Below are positions 11,672 to 21,514 of a stretch of 64,000 nucleotides of DNA, piece after piece. The stretch comes from Melampsora larici-populina 98AG31. Taxonomy: Eukaryota; Basidiomycota; Pucciniomycetes; Pucciniales; Melampsoraceae. Numbering within the stretch: the first letter of the stretch is position 1; every line of letters starts with the position of its first letter. The stretch covers positions 634,035-698,034 of the forward strand of contig NW_006768801.1 of the NCBI RefSeq assembly GCF_000204055.1, in the 5' to 3' direction. Under the pieces are notes generated by a model that made no database searches, was not told where the DNA came from, and was given only the letters and a program-made list of their open reading frames with translations. Position numbers and translations under genes: made by a program.

Positions 11672-12178
11672 CTTGCACTGCGGGAATCATTAAGTTTGAA
11701 ACCCGATTGAGCAAAGTCGTGGTGTCCGGGTCCACAACTTTCTTCAATTGCGGATCTTGTTTGCCATAGGTTTGCTATAGGTTTGCTAGCTTGCATCAAG
11801 CTGCCCTTGAGTTGTCGGCCTGAGCTGCAGTATGTCAACTACAACAGCGCATATGTACATATTTAATGAAGCTGATCATTATACCTTCCTTTATCCTTCT
11901 GTTATGCATGTTTGTCCTTTCAATATCCTCAGACCACTCAAGATCATGTATGAGTCATGAGCTTTATTATGTATATGTTACAAGAGTCTAGACATATGGT
12001 ACCTCCATTAGTCCATACTACAGCCTGAGTGGATGACTATAGAGGGCAGCTCGAGACGAGCTTGCAAACCTATGGCAAACCTATGGCAAACAAGATCCGT
12101 GATTGAAGGAAGTTGCGGACCCGGACACCGCAACTTTGCTCAATCCGGTTTCACACTTAATGATTCCCACGGTGTTGG
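11672..12178. repeat. inverted repeat with about 130-bp arms
   Basis: The left arm (about 11672-11806; it contains cttgtttgccataggtttgc) and right arm (about 12045-12178; it contains gcaaacctatggcaaacaag) are diverged inverse copies around a spacer of about 240 bp. The right arm runs into the 5' region of the Harbinger transposase. A transcript crossing it would fold into a long hairpin. Confidence 0.75.
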
Positions 12179-12202
12179 TTACAATACGATTACCACCTGA
12201 TC

Positions 12203-13777
12203 ATGCCGCGGGTCTCAGTCCGACGACAAGTCTTAAGAGGACTCAAAGGTGTTGCACACCATCATATGGCTCACCCTCCGGCCGAACCACTCCTTCAAGC
12301 ATCAACAACTCATCCATCAACCATCTCAACATTACTATTGACTATTCTTCTTGTTCCTGAACTATCAAGGGATCTTCCTCTTACACCAACACTTCAACTT
12401 GCTTTGGTTCTTGCGCTTAAAAACCGAAGAAGGTCACGATCTGAAGACCTCCTTCTGAACAAATCTAACGCCGAAGTCTGGTTGGCAGCCCTCCAAACTG
12501 TTGAGAATCACCGATACTTCTCTCCCAGGACATCACTCCCGGACCGAGAGACAACACAATTCCTCTTTGATTGAGTCATGAATTTGAGAGAGGTAACCTT
12601 CCTCAAAGTTGTAAGTCTTTACCTCACTTTCAATTCCGTGATTGGTTTAATCACTTTTGTATTCATCCAGGCACGGATGACAAAGGACATTTTTTTTGGC
12701 TCCTTCATAAGATTGAAGGTAATCAAGTGTTTCAGAACAATTCCGCCAATCCTCAAGCTCCAGTCAAAATTCAACTGTTGGTGGCTTTGGCAAACTTAAG
12801 CTTGGCAGGAAATGGTGGACAAGTTGCAATCATAGGCCATTTATTAGGTGTTTCGGGCGAGTCTTCAGACATACTTTCAATATTCAAGATTTTTTTTTTG
12901 ACTCGGTTTTCAAAAACAGAAGGTAGTGTGGAGAATTATACCTGGCAATGTGTTTCTGCTATTGTTCAGCTGAAAGACGAGTACTTGCGATGGCCTTCCC
13001 CACTCAAACGTCTGAAAATTCGAACCGAGATTGCTGAAGATTACCCCGCCTTAAAAGGGTGTGTGGGTTTTGTTGATGGCACGCTTGTTCCATTAGCATT
13101 TGGTCCAGTACAATGCAAAGAAGACTACTGGACCCGTAAGTATTTTTATGGTCTCAACTCGATGATTGTCTGCAACAATAAGCAAAGAATAATCTTTGCT
13201 CGACATGGGTGGTGCGGAAGTGTGCACGATCAAAGGGTATTTAGAACTTCTTCTGTAAGTTCTAATGTATCTTGAATTAAAGCTTGACCAGACTTGTGGC
13301 TGATTCATGATTCAGCTCTGGTGTCATCCTGAACGTTACTTTACCGAAGGGGAGTACTTAGTAGCAGACTCTGGCTATAGTGCTACAAGATGTGTACTCC
13401 CCCTTTTCAAGCGCGGTTCAAGTTGCAACCTCTCTCGATTGAAGGCGGCTTTCAATAAAATGCTGAGTGACGCAAGAACGATCATTGAACACGTTAATGG
13501 CATGTTGAAATCTCGCTTTCAAATGGTCAAAGAATGTTGGCTTCTTCTTCGAGATCAAAGATCAATGAAACGAACAAATGCGCTATTAATGGCTTGCTGT
13601 ATATTACATAACTTTTTGCTGAAGGAAGGCAAAGATTCAAGGTTCCCATATCAATTACCTAATGTACTCGAACGCGAGGCTGAAGAGGATTATGTAGAGA
13701 ATAACCCAGCAGTAGCGGAAGATGTGATGGCTGACAACAATGATGCGTTGAGAAATGATGTATTTAATGATTTTTGA
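12203..13777 (+). pseudogene. Harbinger transposase, frameshifted
   Basis: This DDE enzyme would cut and join the ends of the surrounding element. The N-terminal frame (12203-12571) ends in RYFSPRTSLPDRE..FLFD. The sequence continues one frame off from 12571 (LSHEFER), so a single-base loss there breaks the gene. The model then has an intron at about 12593-12670, exon DDKGHFFWLLHKIEGNQVFQ, a GC-AG intron at 12857-12919 joining GVS to EGSVENY, and an intron at 13255-13315. Catalytic motifs remain: FVDGTLVPL (first Asp), GSVHDQRVF (second Asp) and ARTIIEHVNGMLKSRF (Glu). Apart from the frameshift the protein is largely intact, so inactivation may be recent. The exact start is uncertain. Confidence 0.8.
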
Positions 13778-14315
13778 CGTGAGGTTGAAGGAGATATTTG
13801 AATCTACATAAGAAATTTATTTAAAGTCAAGTTAGAATGTTCTCAATTTTCTCTGACCATCTGTACCTTGATTTGTTATGACTTGCTTTCTCTCTCACCG
13901 ATTATCAAAAACGGGATTGTCTCTTAAGTATACATCAAAGTGGCAATGAACTTTTGTTATGACTTGCTTTCTCTCTCACCAATTATCAAAAACGGGATTG
14001 TCTCTTAAGTATACATCAAAGTGGAAATGAAATTCAATACATTTCAAAGGTGAAATGAAATTCCACAGATTTCATTTCAAGAACAGATACCACTAAATAG
14101 ATACAAATGAGTTGTTGGAGTTTCCTAAAGCATTACATTTTTGCTTATGAGCCCTTAAAATGACCGTAAATGACCGTTTTCACAAAATATCGGTTTGAGA
14201 AAACTGAGAACCAAAAGAAAGCACACCTGTAAGCATCACTGGAGAAAGACAGGTGCTTGAAGAAGATCATGGGGGATAAAAACAAGAAATCGATCTTACC
14301 TACAGGGTGAGATGA
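13778..14315. other. spacer between the convergent Harbinger genes
   Basis: It contains a direct duplication of about 75 bp: tgttatgacttgctttctct to cttaagtatacatcaaagtgg at about 13875-13945 and again at 13954-14025. Short atttcatttc-type repeats follow. No gene is seen. Confidence 0.6.
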
Positions 14316-16018
14316 TCATGTGTTGAGCATCTCATCAACGGTTTGTTTGGCTTTGGCCAAACTGATGTTGAAGTTCTCCATGTACTCCTTGTACAGCTTT
14401 CCTCGCATAGCAATATCTTCAAACTTCTGTCTTTTCTTTTCGCCCTCAAGGTCCTTCTCCATTTTTTCTATCTCGATTAGATCTTTGCGTCTCTTCAGAT
14501 CATTGGATTTGCTTAAAACTTTCTGGTTGAATTCAGCCTGAGCTCGATCCAATTCTAATGTTTCTCTTCTGATTTGTAATCCCTGAAGCACTTCGGTATG
14601 GGCACTCGGTTGTGGAGTCAAAGATTGAGTAATTGCCCGTGTAAGTTCTAAGCTACCCTTCAATTCAGCCTCCCTCGTTTCTCTTTCAGCGAGCATATGT
14701 TCCTTCTTGAATTCCCATTCGGCTTGTCGATCTTCGCGTGATGGCAAGTGTTGTGATAATAAATTTGATGTTGCATTGGACGAGTTTGCATTGTTCTTAA
14801 GAGGGGAACTTCCCAATAGTTTGTTGACCTCTTCAATTGAAGCACGGCTGGTCCGAGGTTGAGATAAACGAGGCTTAGCCGATTTGGTGATTGAGTTGGT
14901 TGATGCAGTTACTGAGATATCATCGCTAGTCTTGATGTGGCTGTGATCCGCCTTGCTAGGTTCCAATCGATCCAAGATTGGACTCTTGACAGTACTAAGT
15001 ACCTGTTCGAGATTGAATACACTCCCCTCAAGCACTGGCCCCGCCGAGTTTTCAGAAGCGTCTTCAGCCAAATCCGATAATCAAAGGCTAGGATTCGTGT
15101 TTGGTAAGATCGATTCTTCATCAAAGATGTCGGCAGACTCTTGAACAGCTCCGGGTGATGTTGCGGGGCGTCTTTGAAATGCTGGGAACAGCTGGTAATA
15201 ATTGGGACAGGTTTTTTCAAGTCGTGCTGATCACCACAGGTCAGTTACCTACATAACTTGATACTTACAGTGATATAAGGACTTACTTTTGAATCTTTCC
15301 TCTACACTTGATAATGGTTCTCGCCATACTTTGCTATCAGTAGCATAGCCATTTTGTTCCTTCTCGGCCAAAGCATCATTCATATCTCTCTCTCTTGAAC
15401 CTTGACCCGTCCCGGTTTGCATGTCTCTTGCTTTTCGAAAGGCCTTTTCGATTTCTCAGATCTAAACAGATAAAGATAGCAATAATTAACATGAATTATT
15501 GATAACCAGGAGTGTTTATGAAAACATACCTGCGCCTCTACAGATGTACCAGGAATGTTTGGAAAGCCTCTCTCGGCCAGGTACTGAGCAATTTCCTCGC
15601 CAACACTTGTCTTTGTGATTGTTCCACCATCACCCCGCCACCTATCAAGCTGGAAACCATCACCATCGGGGGTAGACAACCAATCAGCTAAGACACCAAG
15701 AGCGTTCTGGCCATCCTTGTTTCGAGCTGTGCGCCACAAAGTTTGGACGGGAGAAGTTTTGATGTCGCCGTTTTTCTTCTTGCGTTGGCGTGGAGCCTTC
15801 TTCAAAGGGCTGGGAGTACTTTCTCGTTGAGGAGGAGGATTTGCTGGACTCTGAACTTGAGAACTAGGTGGATGGTAAGAAGGCATAGGGTTCCAAAGGT
15901 GATTTAAAGATGGCAAAACTACACCAAAAGGGAACGGTTGAGTAAAAATCGAAGGTGATTGGGATGTGGTGATCGGGGCTTTGCTTGTGTTATGGTTGGA
16001 GGGTGGTAGATTGGCCAT
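14316..16018 (-). pseudogene. Harbinger companion protein (Myb/trihelix-like N-terminus, coiled-coil C-terminus), with nonsense codons
   Basis: Minus strand from ATG 16018. The N-terminal part is P/S-rich with PRQRKKKNGD. The conserved domain follows: ALGVLADWLSTPDGDGFQLD, then RWRGDGG, EEIAQYLAERGFPN and TSVEAQ. After an intron (15462 to about 15519) it continues EIEKAFRKARDMQTGTGQG, then VWREPLSSVEERFK, an intron, YYQLFPAFQRRP and a long charged helical C-terminus (15071-14316). Proteins of this layout accompany Harbinger transposases and are thought to bind DNA or help nuclear import. In-frame stops lie at 15456-15458 and 15081-15083, both where an Arg or Trp codon would fit. The copy is therefore probably inactive unless RNA edits or alternative splicing bypass them. 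Confidence 0.7.
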
Positions 16019-16476
16019 TGGATCATGAGACTTCACGCTTTATATGACCTACATAAATTTGTAACAGGTAAAGAAGGTTTAATATAAATACGTACAGTGT
16101 TCAAAAAAAAACTGCTCCCGAGCTGCCGCGTGGTCACCGCGTAAACGCGCACATAGATTTCAGAAGAGTTCCAGAAGTTCCAGAAGTTCCAGAAGTTTCT
16201 TGAGCATGTTCAAGAAACTTCTGGATGTCACTTCTTGACACTTCTGGACGCCACTTCTCAAATCTTGAATACCATTATTGAGAGAGAAAATCTGCACTTA
16301 CTGAATCTGCACTCCTAATTCATTGAGTAGGACTAAAAGTGTTGATTCCTCCTAAAATATATCAAGTAACATCACATATCACAACCACAAACATCTGGTG
16401 GAATGCTTTATCAATTTGATGATCCAGGTGCATCAATTGCTTTGGATATGATGAAACTTTGCTATAGCAATCCTAC

Positions 16477-16787
16477 AGGACCCCAGTATGCCCCTATGAG
16501 GGTTAATCACATGGAAATATGACTTTTGAGCTCCCACGGAATTGTACTTCTTTGCATTATACAATGCTTTTGTGAGTTTTGGCCATTTATGCCTTCAGCC
16601 ATTAATGTATTTCATAGTTGGGAATGGTTTGATTGTGATATTTGTAATTCCAAGGAAGGAATAAACCAGTCTTATTCCTATGGGTGAAGCCAGGGAAGGA
16701 CTTGGCAGTTTGGCGGAGGCAGCTTCCCTGTGAGCTCAAAACTCATGTTTCTGCGTGACTACCCCTCATAGGGGCATACCGGGTCCT
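16477..16787. mobile_element. 311-bp MITE, same family as the gap-containing one
   Basis: The left end (aggaccccagtatgccccta...tttgagctcccacgg) and right end (inverse: aggacccggtatgccccta...gttttgagct) are inverted copies over about 55-60 bp. The flanks aatcctac and gatcctcc match at six of eight positions, fitting an eroded 8-bp target duplication. No coding capacity. Confidence 0.7.
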
Positions 16788-17730
16788 GATCCTCCCGCAT
16801 CCTCGGATGCCTGTAGGTAAAAGATGGATGTAGGGAATAGAATAACACCATGCTGGGTTCAGGCTAGAGACTGCAATCATTTTTTCACTCATCTCAGTGG
16901 ATGTACAATACTTCTGATAAGTGCAAAAGGCTTTGGGGACCTCGCAGTGACAAACTTTTCTGATGACCACTTTGGGTCAGATATATATAGTCTAGAGTAT
17001 TCACAGCGAGATCTTGACCTTGGATTTTCAATGATATCTTCTTATTTTTTGGTATGTCCAGATTGTCGGCTTCCGAGCTGAAAATAACGTAGTTTGGAAG
17101 TTGAGAGATTGTGACATTACGTCACATGGGCAGAAGCCCGAACTTCAAAGTGTTGTGCATGGACAGATTGCGGCATTCTAGAAGGAGCTAACAGGACTTG
17201 CTTCTAGACTCTACATCTTGTCGGATCCACGAGGCTCACTCCTACCTTTTCCCAGTCAGGGTATTGCTTCATCAATGCATATGAATTTCGACACATTTCG
17301 ACCGAACAAATTAGAGATCATGCCATTACAAGGTATCAGAAGCCCAAAGTGTTGGGTATCAAGGGCTTTGTTGTGATATCTAATATGGAGATAACCATGA
17401 CTCGGTTTTAGCTGCTAGATCCTCTCGGATCCGCGAGGTTTACCCTTACCATTTCCCAGTACTTCATATTGCATCATTGATACGAGCTTTCAATGACCCG
17501 ATATTAAGGCTCCAGACGTTTTCATCCTGAAGTGGAAGAATCAACTAGTCCTTGGGAAAAACATGCTTTGTAGATTGACCAGGTTTATTCAATCGTAGCG
17601 GTGTTCGGTCGGATCAAGAAATGAAATCCTGGGGAGCTGGGGTTTTGCAAGTGCGAGCTTAGCTGACCAGCACTACAGGGAAATACTCGTAAGGCACATG
17701 CAATCCAACACTGCCAACTGTCACTTGTTT
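16788..17730. other. repeat-derived intergenic DNA
   Basis: A block of about 90 bp is duplicated directly: tcggatccacgaggctcact at about 17220-17310 resembles tcggatccgcgaggtttacc at about 17438-17510. The first copy is followed at about 17331 by aggtatcagaagccc, resembling the primer-binding site of copia elements that use initiator tRNA-Met. These may be LTR remnants; this is weak inference. No gene is seen. Confidence 0.4.
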
Positions 17731-17732
17731 TG

Positions 17733-17742
17733 TATATAAATA
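17733..17742 (+). promoter_or_regulatory. TATA-like element upstream of the BTB gene
   Basis: The sequence tatataaata lies 250 bp upstream of the BTB-gene ATG, followed by pyrimidine-rich DNA. It is a plausible core promoter, unproven. Confidence 0.4.
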
Positions 17743-17991
17743 CCAATCATATGAGCCTCTCGCTTCAAATCATTTTATCTTCAAATTGCAAACATATCGC
17801 ACCTGATCCATTTTCGTTGTAGTAGTGAATCCAGTGACCTGCCTTTCAGCCTACCATCGTTGCGAACAGCCTTTTTAATTTTCATCAGCGTCTGTTCAGG
17901 ATATCTTAGAAAAAACTGTCAAGATATATTGAGAAGCGTGTTGTCGAGAAGCGTGTCGCAGAAGAGCAAGTGTCCTCCAACGTATTTTAAG

Positions 17992-19229
17992 ATGCTCAAT
18001 ACCTTCGACCACAAATCATCAGCTACGGCTTACTCTGACTTGTTTTCCTCCTCGGATGGTCTCTCGCCAATCTCACTTAATTCTACAACCGAGCTATCAC
18101 ACAATAACTCACCTCACTACTATCATCCGAATTTCCCTGCGTCGTCCCCTTCTGCTGATATTGTTCTCGCCTCTGCCGACTTTCCTTCATGCTGGTTTGC
18201 AATTGATTCAGCCCAAATATTTTCTCGTCGTCCAGAAAGCTTTGGTTCAGATAGTGTTTTCAAGGCGATCGGACTGCATCAATCAAGACCTGTTTTTCTG
18301 CTTCAGGAATCAAAATCGCTGGTCGAGCTCATACTTCAGTGTATGGTTGGCGACTCCTTACCTAATTTTGACAAGGTTCCATTTTCCATGATTGGTAAGG
18401 AACCTGTTCACATTTTCTCAAACAATATTCTCTGTTCAGCTTGTGCTTACTTCATCAGCTTTATGGTCATTCCAGTTTCTGCTTTAGAGGTTGCTTCAGA
18501 TAAGTATCATCTAGCTCAAATGGAAAAGATTTGTCTGTTGGCACTCAGGTTAGAATCGTCATCTTGATACGCTTGTAGTAACAGGTGTAAACTGAGCTTT
18601 CGGTCTTCACTTTTTTTTCAACATTGTAGTGCATACTGCCAGGAAAAACCTATTCAGGTGTTTGTGCTTGCGTCACACTATTCTTGCGATTGGCTTGCTC
18701 GAGTCGCTGCTCAATGTTCAGTTTCCTGTGACCTGGAAAATGATGAGTTCAAAGACATCCTTATGGTCGACACCCACGCCGCTTTAGTCAGTTGAGATTT
18801 GCGTGCCTGCGCACTATATAATTACCAACTACATCCTCTATTTCTGACAAAAATCTGTCCTACAAAATGTTACAGGTCAAACTTCATCGATCTCGCGTCA
18901 AAGCAGCTCGAGATCTTGTTGGAAAGATGAAATTCAAGTCATCGTGTCACTCAGCATATGATTACCCAAGAAAGACAAAATCCACTTCCTCATACGATTC
19001 TAGTTCCAGAGAGCACGACTTTCTGGTAGAGAAGTGGTTAGCGGAGGCCCGTACAAGAGTGATAAAGCGCATCAACCATCCCGATGTCAACCTCCGTCTT
19101 CTTTTGAATGAAGAGATCCTAAGACCTTCGATCAGAGCTCTGGGTTGCTCTAAGTGCACCGAAGAATTAATGTGTATATGCGAAGAAGTGATTGAAAAAT
19201 GGGAACGTGTGAACAAGAGGGTGTTGTGA
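17992..19229 (+). CDS. BTB/POZ-like domain protein
   Basis: Four exons: 17992-18394, 18476-18548, 18630-18786 and 18876-19229, giving 328 aa with all phases consistent. After an S/T-rich N-terminus, residues about 85-190 show the BTB pattern of basidiomycete proteins: VFLLQESKSLVELILQCM, then VSALEVASDKYHLAQMEKIC (the helix usually read as LEAADKYQM), then KPIQVFVLASHYSCDWLARV. The LVKLHRSRVKAA segment near residue 212 matches the region after BTB in these proteins. BTB domains mediate protein-protein contacts, often as Cullin3 adaptors. No Kelch, MATH or DNA-binding domain is seen. Such genes are often expanded in basidiomycetes. The second intron acceptor was chosen because it restores the BTB helix. 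Confidence 0.65.
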
Positions 19230-20824
19230 GACGACAAAGCATGTTTTCAATGATTTTCTATTTAACTTTTTCTCTGCTCTCAGATCTCACAGGGATAACT
19301 TACATTCTGAATTCTCAGTTACATACTCTTTATTTTCACAAAATATAATCATATCTTCACTTGATTTCTTTCGCAAATATCATTTAATCTCTCTTGAGAT
19401 ATAATATGTTGATCATCAATATAAGATGGATAGGATGGCTATGATGCTTTTATTTGTTACTTCCTTCCATTTGACATTTCTTTTCACCCAATCTTATCGA
19501 GGTTTTCTTAATGACTTAATAATTTTTGATTTCACCATATTTCTCATGATTGGTCTCATTATATGTCATTTCTTCTTCCTTGAACTCAAAAACTATTAGA
19601 TATCGCTACGTAATTCAGATTTTACTTTCAATAATCTCAGTCTCGTCAGCCGTTGCTGATTATCTCGATCCCCATTCAATTCCCAGACTTCTCTCTCACC
19701 GGTTGACCTTGCTCTGTGGGTCCTTGAGTGGAAAGATACGAAACTTGGAGTAAACCGTCAGGAAAAACTTAATCTCATGAAAATATTGTCCAGCGAAGTC
19801 CAGTCTTACTCCACACGCCACGCGATCGCTGGCGAATTGATCCTGATTGAGTAAACCAGGAGATAAAGTAGATACAAATCCAATACAAAGCTATGCCATC
19901 ACATAACATACCTGCTGTGAAGCGCTGTAGCCACAGAAACCTAGATGAAGCTCATATCATCTGACTGTTGCATGAATGTATCAGAAGCCCCCTCTGATCT
20001 CTATCCTGTTGTCCAACCTAAAGTTCTTTAGAGTTATGGGCTTCAAATGAGTACAACTGAAGATTTCTACCCGCTAGAATGGGCCAAGTTTGGTATGAAG
20101 TGGCAGAAGACATCTGAGTTGATTTGGCTGGGACCCGCAGGAGTCATATAAACTCTCAATAGTCAGACATGGAGGAATTACGCAACTCAAATAGAAGTTG
20201 GCTCATGATCGACTGACTCCTCAGCAGTGTAAGATATCGATGGCACAACCTCCTTGACTGGACATAACTCAGGCATCATTAATAAATTTTGCCTTGTTTT
20301 CTCATTATATGATACGCATTTGATTCATAGCTCAAGTCCTTAATTTAAGCTGCGGATAAATAAGAATTCTGTTAGGGTGATCGGCGGTGACTCTCAAACA
20401 ATTCAAAAGCTTGATGGTAGGAATGAACTATCTGATCGGGAGGCTCGATTTACGTCATATTCAGCTCACCTAGTAAGGCGGGGACATCTGCAGTTCACAT
20501 ACAACACATTCTCGTATCTGCTATCCAAATTCAGTCCGATTAGAAAAAAAGCGTGATGCATCCAATGCATAGGACTTCGGAGATAAGATATCAGGCCGGA
20601 GCCTTTCCGTAGCTCAACAATCAAGTGACGATGTCATGACCGGTATTTTGAGTAATAATTCTCATAAAAGACTCCCATTTTAAGCGTGATACGCCATCGT
20701 GGGCATTTCGTGAAATTGTGTGCTATGTGAGCAATACCGCGCCCGCTACGCAATGCAATGAAATTTGACCTCATTTGCACTGCGGACCGCAGACTGCGCC
20801 ATAAAGCGCGACGCAATGCTCCGC
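19230..20824. other. intergenic DNA, no gene seen
   Basis: AT-rich to about 20690. From about 20690 to 20824 base composition shifts to many GCGC/CGC words and short palindromes. This is the left part of an older element interrupted by the MULE (see 26507-26910). Confidence 0.45.
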
Positions 20825-20833
20825 ATTCTTTAG

Positions 20834-21146
20834 GGGGTCGGTGAATTTTACGCACAACGTTTTACGCACTTTTTTGATCGTAAAAGACGAAGTGCGTAAA
20901 GTTGCGTCTTCCGGTGAGAAAAGTGCAACTTTACGCTCAAAAAAGTTTTTCGCTTCGTCGTAAAGCATACATTGTAAAAAAAAAGATCGTAAAATTGTCC
21001 TTTGATACCCTCAAATCTTTACTTTTACGCACAATATTTTACGCGTAATCGTATAGCGCAAAATATGACGTCGCAAAGTTGCATAATCCAATCGCAAATG
21101 TGCTACTTTACGCCACCAAACCATCATTTTGCGCTGAATAAGTCAC
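20834..21146 (+). repeat. left terminal inverted repeat of the MULE
   Basis: 313 bp, inverse of 26185-26497. It contains repeated ttacgc/gcgtaa words that may bind transposase or act as promoter elements. Confidence 0.88.
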
Positions 21147-21514
21147 TAACACACAGGGCCCAAAATCAAATTTAAAATCCCACAAACATCCAGTGGCTAT
21201 AGGCCTTTTGTTCATGTTCAACTACTCACAAGATCCTTGTGCAATCTACATTAGAAAATTGTGACTTCAACCGCTTTGTTCAAGACTCGCTGTTGATTGC
21301 ACCTGTTTACCTGAAGAACAGGAACGTGTAGGAGATGGCTTTGAATGGAGTTCTTTTCAACTTATTAAGAGCTATAAACAAAGGGTAATTAAACTGAGCA
21401 TCACTATCGATTGATTGCTGATAAGTATAAGATTGAAACAAAAGAAAAAATCGACTGAAATACAAAAAGTGATTCAATGAGAGTAAGGATGAAAAAATAT
21501 CAGGAAAAGACAGG

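Larger units (their letters stand above)
11213..16274. mobile_element. PIF/Harbinger transposon with terminal inverted repeats and TTA target duplication
   Basis: The left end (from 11213, atggtattcaagattcgaga) and right end (to 16274) are inverted copies over about 85 bp with very few differences. Both are flanked by TTA (11210-11212 and 16275-16277), the 3-bp TWA type used by PIF/Harbinger. Just inside each end lie palindromic subterminal repeats built on aacttctgg. The element holds a DDE transposase gene (plus strand) and a second protein gene (minus strand), convergent as usual for Harbinger. Both genes carry disabling mutations. A small MITE with the sequence gap has inserted near the left end. 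Confidence 0.75.

Noticed and set aside
17331..17346. Copia-like primer-binding site (aggtatcagaagccc)
   Set aside because: It is isolated, and no paired LTRs or coding remains could be tied to it, so it is only mentioned within the intergenic entry.
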